A stretch of 7,078 nt of DNA from Cyanobacteria bacterium UBA8803 (GTDB lineage Bacteria > Cyanobacteriota > Cyanobacteriia > Cyanobacteriales > Coleofasciculaceae), in contig DNXU01000494.1 of the NCBI GenBank assembly GCA_003505715.1, positions 9,849 through 16,926 on the forward strand, in the 5' to 3' direction. How positions within the stretch are numbered: the stretch's first letter is position 1; each line of letters opens with the position of its first letter. The position numbers and the translations under genes were made by a program. Below are positions 1-5,788 of this stretch, piece after piece. Below the pieces are notes generated by a model that was not told where the DNA came from, ran no database searches, and saw only the letters and a list, made by a program, of their open reading frames with translations.

Positions 1-18
1 GACTTTGAGATTCCGGTT

Positions 19-45
19 CCCCCCAAAGTTGGGGGGTTAGGGGGG
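19..45. repeat. C/G-rich palindromic intergenic repeat
   Basis: CCCCCCAA (19-26) and TTGGGGGG (29-36) are perfect reverse complements separated by two bases, followed by a second G-run unit (TTAGGGGGG, 37-45). Such C-run/G-run repeats are dispersed between genes in filamentous cyanobacteria (general knowledge, not searched here). It lies 40 bases before the dehydrogenase start. It could form a hairpin in the transcript or end an upstream one, but there is no T-run after it, so a terminator call is not supported. Confidence 0.65.
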
Positions 46-84
46 CAACAATCGAGTGCTGTTTTTTAATAAAATTTGATTCCC

Positions 85-1521
85 ATGCAACCTTCATTAG
101 TACTTGCTTTTAAACCGCCTATCTCAGTAATTGAAGAATCGGGCGATCGCGTTGTGATTCAGGTGCCTCGTGTTAAAGGTAATATTCCTCAGTACACGTT
201 CCCGATTGAGCCAGTATCACCGGGATTGTTAACTGCTCTTAGAGTTCTAGCTGCTGAGGGTGCTACCGAGGAAGAACTTAGCGATCGCGTCCTACAGATG
301 GATGGCTTTCCTCAACTGCCGGCGTTTTATTACTACCTCCAACAATTTATCAATCTAGGTATGCTCTGCCATACCCTACTGAGCGAGGGATTACCCTTAG
401 CAACTAGGGTGCCGATTTACCCCTCTCAAAAATTCGACTGGAAAGAGGTTGCGATCGACCAAAAATATCGTCTGTCGCGTTTTGCTTATTGCCATCAATA
501 TGAAGGAAACTTTGTCCTAGAATCTCCCTTATCTCATGCCAAGATTATCTTAGCCGATTGGCAAGGGGCAGCACTGATTGCTGCACTCGCTCAACCTCAA
601 ACTTGCCAGGAACTCTGCCATAAAATACCTGGGATTGCGCCAGAGACAATACAGCAGTTTTTGAGCTTGCTGTTAAGTACTGAAATGCTAAGTGAAGTCC
701 AAGGCGACGGGAAGATTGGGGAAGAAACCAACAAAGCAATGGTATCCTGGGAATTTCATGATTTGCTGTTTCATGCTAGGAGTAGAAAGGGCAGACATAA
801 CAACCCTTCCGGTAAAACTTTTCGCTTTTTAGATCAGCTTGAACAGCCTCCGATGGTGAAACCAGAGGTTTCAGAGGACATCATTAAGTTATACAAGCCA
901 GATTTACAAAAACTCCAAGAGGAGGATTACTCTTTCACCTGGGTGCTAGAAGAGAGGCAGTCCATTAGGACTTATAGCGATAAGCCAATAACCGATAAAC
1001 AACTGGGAGAATTCCTTTACCGTTCAGCAAGAAATAAAAGAATAGTAGATAAGGATTACGGCCAATGTACCCACCGACCTTACGCTAATAGTGGAGGCCG
1101 TTACGAGCTGGAAATTTATGTTATTGTCAATACTTGCGAGCATCTTGCTGCCGGGATTTACCACTATTGTCCTCAAGAGCATCACCTTGGCCGACTGACT
1201 GAGAGAAACAGTCTGGTAGACGCGCTGTTAGAGGAAGCATATTTTGCCACTAACCAATTCTCTATGCCTCAGGTTTTGCTCGTTTTTGCCGCACGTTTCC
1301 AAAGACTTGCCTGGGTTTATGAGTCTGCCGCTTATTCTCTCATCCTCAAGGATGTGGGGTCTTTACAGCAGACCATGTATCTGGTATCAACTGCGATGAA
1401 CCTGGCACCCTGCGCAGTTGGCTGTGGCAATTCTGATTTATTTGCCGCAGCAGTTGGAACAGATTACTATGCTGAAACCTCAGTAGGAGAATTTATCTTG
1501 GGCAGCCGACTAGGGAACTAG
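85..1521 (+). CDS. SagB/ThcOx-type peptide dehydrogenase (RiPP azoline oxidase family)
   Basis: This is a predicted FMN-dependent cytoplasmic oxidoreductase of the nitroreductase fold. Family members (SagB, McbC, ThcOx) oxidise thiazolines and oxazolines in a precursor peptide to thiazoles and oxazoles. The 478-residue product has an N-terminal region (about 1-235) without a clear catalytic motif, which may bind peptide or partner. The C-terminal nitroreductase domain (about 285-478) carries RQSIRTYS (291-298), where arginines typically contact FMN phosphate; RPYANSGGRYELEIYV (331-346), matching the family P-S-A-G-x-R-Y-P-like signature; GIYHY (357-361); and a conserved stretch from DVGSLQQ (423-429) to AVGCGNSD (444-451). 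The ATG at 85 is preferred; a TTG at 76 in the same frame adds only three residues, and no strong Shine-Dalgarno site precedes either. Two HIP1 sites lie inside the gene. The next gene on this strand is an NHLP-type precursor, which supports a RiPP role. No cyclodehydratase is visible, so actual azole formation is inferred. Other nitroreductase substrates are possible but less likely. Confidence 0.88.
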   Translation: MQPSLVLAFKPPISVIEESGDRVVIQVPRVKGNIPQYTFPIEPVSPGLLTALRVLAAEGATEEELSDRVLQMDGFPQLPAFYYYLQQFINLGMLCHTLLSEGLPLATRVPIYPSQKFDWKEVAIDQKYRLSRFAYCHQYEGNFVLESPLSHAKIILADWQGAALIAALAQPQTCQELCHKIPGIAPETIQQFLSLLLSTEMLSEVQGDGKIGEETNKAMVSWEFHDLLFHARSRKGRHNNPSGKTFRFLDQLEQPPMVKPEVSEDIIKLYKPDLQKLQEEDYSFTWVLEERQSIRTYSDKPITDKQLGEFLYRSARNKRIVDKDYGQCTHRPYANSGGRYELEIYVIVNTCEHLAAGIYHYCPQEHHLGRLTERNSLVDALLEEAYFATNQFSMPQVLLVFAARFQRLAWVYESAAYSLILKDVGSLQQTMYLVSTAMNLAPCAVGCGNSDLFAAAVGTDYYAETSVGEFILGSRLGN

Positions 1522-1544
1522 AATGCTGATTAAAGTAATTCAAG

Positions 1545-1657
1545 TTATATCATGTTTGGTTGTAGCATTGATGGTTTTTAGTAGGCACGCTTAACCACTT
1601 TCATTGGTTACTACGAAGGGTGTTTATACAAGTCCGGTGCTACTGGACATGATATAA
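1545..1657. repeat. MITE-like element with perfect 11-bp terminal inverted repeats
   Basis: TTATATCATGT (1545-1555) and ACATGATATAA (1647-1657) are exact reverse complements 113 bp end to end. Further nested pairs lie inside: GTAGCA (1562-1567) with TGCTAC (1638-1643), GTAG (1581-1584) with CTAC (1611-1614), and TAACCA (1592-1597) with TGGTTA (1605-1610). The whole can fold into one long interrupted stem. It encodes no transposase. The only flanking direct repeat is AG on each side, too short to prove transposition. It is best read as a non-autonomous transposon remnant or MITE; a structured untranslated RNA is the main alternative. Confidence 0.55.
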
Positions 1658-1675
1658 AGTGTGGTAGAAATAACC

Positions 1676-1693
1676 AACCTTTAAAAAAAGGTT
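1676..1693. repeat. A/T-rich hairpin after the inverted-repeat element
   Basis: AACCTTT (1676-1682) pairs with AAAGGTT (1687-1693) around an AAAA loop, with no mismatch. No T-run follows on the plus strand (the next bases are AAGAAAA), so it does not look like a standard intrinsic terminator for the dehydrogenase transcript. Its function is unknown and it may be chance in A/T-rich DNA. Confidence 0.35.
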
Positions 1694-1769
1694 AAGAAAA
1701 TTACTGTAAAAGCTTTCTTCCCTTTTGCATAGCTGCTTTTTGACTTCTGCTTTCTTACACTAGGCCCCC

Positions 1770-1798
1770 TTGTGTACTTCGATTAACTCTTGTATAGT
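1770..1798 (+). promoter_or_regulatory. Possible sigma-70-type promoter for the precursor gene
   Basis: TTGTGT (1770-1775) and TATAGT (1793-1798) are separated by 17 bases. The -10 matches the consensus at five of six positions; the -35 matches only TTG. Transcription would start near 1805 and leave a leader of about 150 bases before the ATG. The nine bases TTGTATAGT around the -10 recur at 2388-2396 ahead of the kinase gene. The call rests on pattern match only. Confidence 0.4.
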
Positions 1799-1956
1799 CT
1801 TCAAAAATAAGTTGATCTGAAAGGCAGAAACTAGCTGGAATTACAGATAAACAGAGCGAGTCTTAGGATAGCTGAGTTCGCTATAGAGTATCTGTATTTC
1901 TAGCTTTAATTTTGCCATTCCAACTTAATTGAACCGTGAATCAAAGCGAACCAAAA

Positions 1957-2313
1957 ATGTCATTCTTAACACCAGATTCCGCAAAAGCTCAAAAAATATT
2001 GTCCAAAATCGTTGCTAAGGCATGGTTAGACGAGGAGTTTCAGGCAAAATTCCTTTCTAATACAAATGCTATTCTGGAAGAAAACGGGTTGATTTTGCCG
2101 AAGGGGGTAGAGTTCAAAGTGAATCAGAATACCTTAGTGGGAATCTTGAAAAGCACAGCTAATAGTCAGGACAATAACCTAGTCTGCCAAATCCCTCTGC
2201 CTCCCAAACCAACTGAACTTACAGACCAACCCATACAGTCTTGGGCTAGCGCAAATAACTCTGACTACCCTGTTACTGACTGCGAGGAGGGTGATTGCAG
2301 AACCTCCCTGTAA
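1957..2313 (+). CDS. NHLP-leader RiPP precursor peptide (TOMM-type)
   Basis: This is a predicted precursor of a ribosomally made, modified peptide; no mature product can be named. The 118-residue protein begins with a leader like the N-terminal part of nitrile hydratase alpha (NHLP / TOMM propeptide family). Diagnostic stretches are KILSKIVAKAWLDEEFQAKF (13-32), LEENGLILPKGVEFKV (40-55) and a proline-rich end, QIPLPPKP (78-85). The tail (86-118) has Cys109 and Cys114 plus several Ser and Thr, ending CEEGDCRTSL. The nitrile hydratase metal site (C-x-x-C-S-C) is absent, so it is not an enzyme. There is no Gly-Gly, so the cleavage point is not evident. The ATG at 1957 is preferred; a GTG at 1936 would add seven residues, and neither has a strong ribosome site. 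It lies between a SagB-type dehydrogenase and a sensor kinase on the same strand. The family call is firm; that the tail is the modified core is inference. Confidence 0.8.
   Translation: MSFLTPDSAKAQKILSKIVAKAWLDEEFQAKFLSNTNAILEENGLILPKGVEFKVNQNTLVGILKSTANSQDNNLVCQIPLPPKPTELTDQPIQSWASANNSDYPVTDCEEGDCRTSL
2212..2310 (+). other. Candidate core region of the precursor peptide
   Basis: This covers residues 86-118, after the PLPPKP end of the leader. It is polar and acidic, with threonines at 86, 89, 107 and 116, serines at 95, 98, 102 and 117, and cysteines at 109 and 114. Residues 103-118 contain both cysteines and are the most likely modified segment. Cys77, in VCQIP, belongs to the leader by position. 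Whether Cys109 and Cys114 become thiazoles, thioether bridges or a disulfide cannot be told from the sequence. Confidence 0.45.
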
Positions 2314-2326
2314 TTGCCTCCCTGTA
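2303..2326 (+). repeat. Ten-base direct repeat across the precursor stop codon
   Basis: CCTCCCTGTA occurs at 2303-2312 and again at 2317-2326, a 14-base period. The first copy encodes the last residues and runs into the TAA stop (2311-2313). The second is in the untranslated region. It could reflect a small duplication that set or shifted the C-terminus. Confidence 0.6.
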
Positions 2327-2329
2327 GTA

Positions 2330-2365
2330 TGTAGGTGAAAATTAATTGTTAACTTTTTGCCTACA
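2330..2365. repeat. Imperfect stem-loop after the precursor gene
   Basis: TGTAGG (2330-2335) pairs with CCTACA (2360-2365). The stem continues through two G-U pairs and four A-T pairs (2336-2341 with 2354-2359), capped by a small TTAA/TTAA hairpin. It starts 17 bases after the stop codon. No T-run follows, so it may protect the 3' end of the precursor mRNA rather than terminate it. Confidence 0.45.
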
Positions 2366-2392
2366 ACACCGCCAAATTTAACATTTTTTGTA

Positions 2393-2432
2393 TAGTAGGT
2401 GGGCTATCCCCAGCCTACTAAATCCAATTTTT
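2393..2432 (+). terminator. Possible intrinsic terminator between precursor and kinase
   Basis: TAGTAGG (2393-2399) pairs with CCTACTA (2414-2420). The stem extends through TGGG (2400-2403) and CCCA (2409-2412), with one bulged G at 2413 and a CTATC loop. A run of five T (2428-2432) follows after seven bases, a longer gap than in a classical terminator. It may partly separate precursor transcription from the kinase gene. A leader hairpin for the kinase mRNA is the alternative. Confidence 0.4.
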
Positions 2433-2449
2433 ATAAATCCTGAAAGTCT

Positions 2450-5400
2450 ATGGGCTTTGGCATTGGGTTATATTCTCCCACTTTACCATTAAAACTTAAC
2501 CGTCAAACCCTAGGATTGCTTAAAAGAATAATCCTCACCATAATTCTGATCATCTGGCTAATCCTGAGCTTACCAGCCTATGGATATGCTCAAGAATCTA
2601 ACCTTCACTTTGAAGAGATTACGGTTGATGATGGACTTTCTCAGAGTTGTGTTTTAGCTATCCTCCAAGACAGTCAAGGATTTATGTGGTTCGGAACGCA
2701 AGATGGGCTAAATAAATATGATGGCTATCACTTTACCGTCTATAAATACGATGAACTAGAGCCTAACTCCTTGTCCGATAACTTTGTTATATCGCTCTAT
2801 GAAGACAAGTCACGCACAGTCTGGATTGGCACTGAAAATGGTGGACTTAACAAATTTGACCGCACAACGGAGCAGTTTACTCACTATACCCATAATCCCG
2901 AAAACCCCAATAGTTTAAGCAGTAATAGTGTCTTGTCAATCTATGAAGACAAGTTGGGTACGCTTTGGGTTGGTACTAATGGTGGGGGACTCAATCAGTT
3001 TAAGCGAGAAACCGAGCAATTTACCCATTATACCCACAATCCTCATGACCCCCATAGTCTGGGTAGCAATACTGTTTTGTCAATCTATGAGGACAAGTTT
3101 GGTAACCTCTGGGTTGGCACCGCTGATGGCGGACTCAATCAGTTTGATCGGGCAATCCAACAATTTACTCGTTACCGTCATAAACCTGACGATCCGCACA
3201 GCTTAAGTAATGATACTGTCTTATCAATTTATGAAGACCAGTCGGGAAGGCTTTGGATTGGTACGAATGGTGGGGGACTCAACAAATTTGATCGTGCAGC
3301 AGAGCAGTTTACCCATTATACGCACGACCCAGCTAATCTTAATAGTTTGAGCGATAATACTGTTAGTGCCATAGTGGAAGATAAATTCGGTAATCTTTGG
3401 CTAGCAACCAGCAGCTGGTATGGGAATTCCTATGGCAAAGGGCTTGATAAATTCGATCCAGAAACTGGCAAATTTACCTATTACATCCACGCTCCAGATA
3501 ACCCCAATAGTTTGAGCGATAATTTAGTTGCTTCTCTGTTTATAGATAATTCAGAAATTTTATGGATAGGGACTGGGTTTAGCGGTATCAATAAGTTGGA
3601 TCTAAAAAACCGCCATTTTACCTCTTACAGACACAACATTGCCGATCCCCATAGCTTAATTGATAATCACATATCATCTATTTATGAAGGCAGAGACGGT
3701 AAGCTCTGGATTGGTACTTTCAACAAAGGATTCGATCAATTCAATCTGGAAACAGGTGAGTTTACCCACTACAGACACGAAGTTAATAATCCCTATAGCT
3801 TGAGCAGTGACAACATCTGGTCAATTTATGAAGACAAAGACGGTGTACTTTGGATTGGCACATTTGGTGGCGGACTTAACAAATTTGACCGCCAAACGGG
3901 AAAATTTATCCATTACCAGCATGACCCCAATCGCCCTAATAGCTTAAGTGATGATACCGTTTGGTCAATCTATCAGGATAATGAAGGCACACTATGGATT
4001 GGTACTTTCCATGGCGGACTGAATCAATTCGATCCCAAAACCGAGCAATTTACCCACTACACTCACGATCCAGATTATCCCAAAACTTTAAGTGATAACA
4101 ATGTATTTTTAATTTACCAAGACCAGTCCACCACGTTCTGGATTGCTCCTGAAAGCGGCCCTCTGAACAAGTTTGACAGCAAATCTGGCCAATTTACTCA
4201 GTATCACCACGACCCTAATAATCCCAATAGCCTGAGTTACGAGCGGGTTCTGTCAATTTATGAATACCCAGCAGGCACCCTCTGGCTTGGCACTTATGGA
4301 GGTGGACTGGATAAGTTTGATATCGCTACGGAAACTTTTACTCATTACACAGACAAAGAGGGTCTGCCTGACAATTCTGTAGTTGGTATTCTGAGTGATG
4401 ATGAGGGAAATCTGTGGTTAAGTACTGGTAAAGGCTTATCGAAATTTAATCCTCAAACTCAAACCTTTAGAAATTATGATGTCAGTGATGGTCTTCAGGG
4501 CAACGAATTCAATGGCGTCAAAGCTTATTTTAAAAGTAAATCCGGAGAAATGTTTTTTGGCGGGCTGAATGGCTTTAGTACTTTTTATCCCCAAAATGTG
4601 ATAGATAATCCCCACCTGCCCCCGATCGCTATAACTGATTTTAAAATTTTCGATAAAACTATTAAACTAAAACCTGCCATTTCTATAATTCCACAAATAA
4701 AATTATCCTATAAAGAAAACTTCTTTGGCTTTGAATTTGCCGCCCTCGACTATACCAATCCGGAGAAAAACCAGTACGCCTATAAGTTAGATGGCTTTGA
4801 CAAAGATTGGATTTACTCCGGTTCTAGACGCTATGCCACTTACACTAACTTAGACGCTGGCACTTATACCTTTAGGGTCAAAGGTTCAAATAATGACGGT
4901 GTTTGGAACGAAGCAGGCACGGCGCTCAAGATAATTATTACTCCGCCTCCTTGGAAGACTTGGTGGGCTTATACGCTTTATGTCTTAGTCTTATTAGCTG
5001 CCATCTACGGCTATGTACAGTTGAAAACTCAAGCCCAAGCGAAAGAAAATGCTATGCTGCGGGAAAATGAGATTAAGCTCAACCAACTTCTCGAAACTCT
5101 GAACCTATCGCTACGGGAAAAAGAAGTGTTGCTCAAGGAGATTCACCATCGCGTCAAAAACAACTTGCAAATCATGTCCAGTTTGCTTGACCTTCAAACT
5201 CAAAGCTTGAAGGATAAAGAAATCCTGGCCGTGTTTCAGCAAAGCGCCAATCGCATTAAATCCATAGCGATGGTTCACGAGCAACTGTATGGCTCCACAG
5301 CTGTGGAGCAGATTAACTTTGCTGAGTATGTTGAACAATTGGTTAGCTATATATTTCAGTCCTACGGAGTTAGTCAAAATTTAATCGAGTTAAAAATTAA

Positions 5401-5734
5401 TATTCCTGCAATTTGTCTTAGCCTCGATCTATCTGTTTATTGTGGCCTAATTGTTAATGAAATTATATCCAATGCTTTTAAATATGCTTTTCCTGGCTCA
5501 AGAAGCGGATTAATCGACGTTTATTTTGAATGCGGTTCCGATCGGATATTTACCTTAAGGATAAAAGATAATGGCATTGGTTTGCCCCAAGATATAGATA
5601 TTGAAAACCCATCTACGTTGGGTTTAAGCTTAGTCAATATTCTCACCGAACAGATTGAGGGAGAACTTGAAGTAAATACAAGCCAAGGAACCGAGTTTAT
5701 CATCAAGTTTCCTGCGCCAAAACCTAAGAATTAA
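2450..5734 (+). CDS. Two-component-regulator-propeller sensor histidine kinase (14 Reg_prop blades, Y_Y_Y, HisKA_2, HATPase)
   Basis: This is a predicted membrane sensor kinase whose extracytoplasmic propellers would sense a ligand and whose cytoplasmic domain would autophosphorylate on histidine. The 1094 residues comprise a signal peptide (hydrophobic 26-42, likely cut after AYGYA47); 14 blades of about 48 residues (67-720), most with an IYEDxxGxLWIGT core, enough for two seven-bladed propellers; a Y_Y_Y domain (about 760-831); a membrane segment (about 838-857); and a coiled-coil-like linker (858-893). Next come the HisKA_2 box KEIHHRVKNNLQ (896-907) with phosphoacceptor His899 or His900, the N-box NEIISNAFKY (1003-1012), the G1 box DNGIGLP (1040-1046) and the G2 region TLGLSLV (1056-1062). 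No receiver or AraC domain follows, unlike Bacteroides hybrid sensors of similar architecture, and no response regulator is adjacent. The start at 2450 is the only ATG before the signal peptide. It follows the precursor by 136 bases. The ligand is unknown. Confidence 0.93.
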   Translation: MGFGIGLYSPTLPLKLNRQTLGLLKRIILTIILIIWLILSLPAYGYAQESNLHFEEITVDDGLSQSCVLAILQDSQGFMWFGTQDGLNKYDGYHFTVYKYDELEPNSLSDNFVISLYEDKSRTVWIGTENGGLNKFDRTTEQFTHYTHNPENPNSLSSNSVLSIYEDKLGTLWVGTNGGGLNQFKRETEQFTHYTHNPHDPHSLGSNTVLSIYEDKFGNLWVGTADGGLNQFDRAIQQFTRYRHKPDDPHSLSNDTVLSIYEDQSGRLWIGTNGGGLNKFDRAAEQFTHYTHDPANLNSLSDNTVSAIVEDKFGNLWLATSSWYGNSYGKGLDKFDPETGKFTYYIHAPDNPNSLSDNLVASLFIDNSEILWIGTGFSGINKLDLKNRHFTSYRHNIADPHSLIDNHISSIYEGRDGKLWIGTFNKGFDQFNLETGEFTHYRHEVNNPYSLSSDNIWSIYEDKDGVLWIGTFGGGLNKFDRQTGKFIHYQHDPNRPNSLSDDTVWSIYQDNEGTLWIGTFHGGLNQFDPKTEQFTHYTHDPDYPKTLSDNNVFLIYQDQSTTFWIAPESGPLNKFDSKSGQFTQYHHDPNNPNSLSYERVLSIYEYPAGTLWLGTYGGGLDKFDIATETFTHYTDKEGLPDNSVVGILSDDEGNLWLSTGKGLSKFNPQTQTFRNYDVSDGLQGNEFNGVKAYFKSKSGEMFFGGLNGFSTFYPQNVIDNPHLPPIAITDFKIFDKTIKLKPAISIIPQIKLSYKENFFGFEFAALDYTNPEKNQYAYKLDGFDKDWIYSGSRRYATYTNLDAGTYTFRVKGSNNDGVWNEAGTALKIIITPPPWKTWWAYTLYVLVLLAAIYGYVQLKTQAQAKENAMLRENEIKLNQLLETLNLSLREKEVLLKEIHHRVKNNLQIMSSLLDLQTQSLKDKEILAVFQQSANRIKSIAMVHEQLYGSTAVEQINFAEYVEQLVSYIFQSYGVSQNLIELKINIPAICLSLDLSVYCGLIVNEIISNAFKYAFPGSRSGLIDVYFECGSDRIFTLRIKDNGIGLPQDIDIENPSTLGLSLVNILTEQIEGELEVNTSQGTEFIIKFPAPKPKN
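2648..4609 (+). repeat. Tandem array of about 144-bp repeats coding the propeller blades
   Basis: Fourteen in-frame units encode the Reg_prop blades; ten of them (blades 2-5 and 7-11, plus near-matches) are exactly or nearly 48 codons. Similarity is visible in the DNA as well as the protein: blades 3, 4 and 5 share TTGTCAATCTATGA-like and GGTGGGGGACTCAA-like stretches. Blade 6 (residues 304-358) has a seven-residue insertion. Blade 11 (551-598) has lost the WIGT core (FWIAP). The last blade is short. The pattern points to growth by tandem duplication followed by divergence. Confidence 0.85.
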
Positions 5735-5735
5735 G

Positions 5736-5756
5736 AATGGGGAATGGGGAATGGGT
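5736..5756. repeat. Short tandem heptad repeat (AATGGGG x3)
   Basis: AATGGGG at 5736-5742 and 5743-5749 is followed by AATGGGT at 5750-5756. Short tandem heptamers of this type are common between genes in filamentous cyanobacteria. It starts two bases after the kinase stop codon. Confidence 0.7.
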
Positions 5757-5759
5757 TTA

Positions 5760-5779
5760 CCCTGAGCGTAGCCGAAGGG
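5760..5779. repeat. CCCTGAGCGTAGCCGAAGGG-type dispersed repeat
   Basis: The unit has CCCT/AGGG ends (5760-5763 with 5776-5779) and an inner GC-GTA-GC stem. It resembles a family of small palindromic repeats I recognise from cyanobacterial intergenic DNA. It lies in the 54-base gap between two converging genes and could help end transcription from both sides, but it lacks clear T-runs. Confidence 0.55.
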
Positions 5780-5788
5780 GAAGAATTG

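Larger units (their letters stand above)
1522..1956. other. 435-base intergenic region before the precursor gene
   Basis: No convincing gene is seen here on either strand. From left to right it holds a 113-bp inverted-repeat element (1545-1657), a short A/T-rich hairpin (1676-1693), a possible promoter (1770-1798), and a weak ATAGC/GCTAT stem (1868-1872 with 1880-1884). The gap suggests the precursor is transcribed from its own promoter rather than only by read-through from the dehydrogenase, which fits the need for more precursor than enzyme. The remainder, about 1800-1956, would be a long 5' leader if the promoter is right. Confidence 0.6.

Noticed and set aside
1523..1594. 23-residue hydrophobic reading frame (MLIKVIQVISCLVVALMVFS...) just after the dehydrogenase
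   Set aside because: It starts two bases after the stop with a weak GGGA upstream, but its second half lies in the inverted-repeat element and nothing else supports translation. Probably chance.
1676..1693. Rho-independent terminator of the dehydrogenase gene
   Set aside because: The stem is A/T-rich and is followed by A-rich, not T-rich, sequence on the plus strand.
1957..2313. Nitrile hydratase alpha subunit
   Set aside because: Only the leader-like N-terminal part resembles that family. The protein is far too short and lacks the C-x-x-C-S-C metal site.
2928..3206. Overlapping plus-strand frame inside the kinase gene
   Set aside because: It is an alternative frame of the blade repeats. 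Its repeated look comes from the underlying 144-bp units.
2648..4609. CRISPR-like or satellite array
   Set aside because: The roughly 144-bp periodicity is in-frame coding sequence for propeller blades, with diverged units and no spacers.
5111..5706. Minus-strand frames opposite the kinase catalytic domain
   Set aside because: They lie opposite conserved HisKA_2/HATPase motifs, resemble no family I know, and have no convincing start context.
2450..5734. Hybrid two-component system with its own receiver and DNA-binding domain
   Set aside because: The protein ends about 20 residues after the ATPase G2 region. No receiver or helix-turn-helix domain follows, and the next gene is on the other strand.
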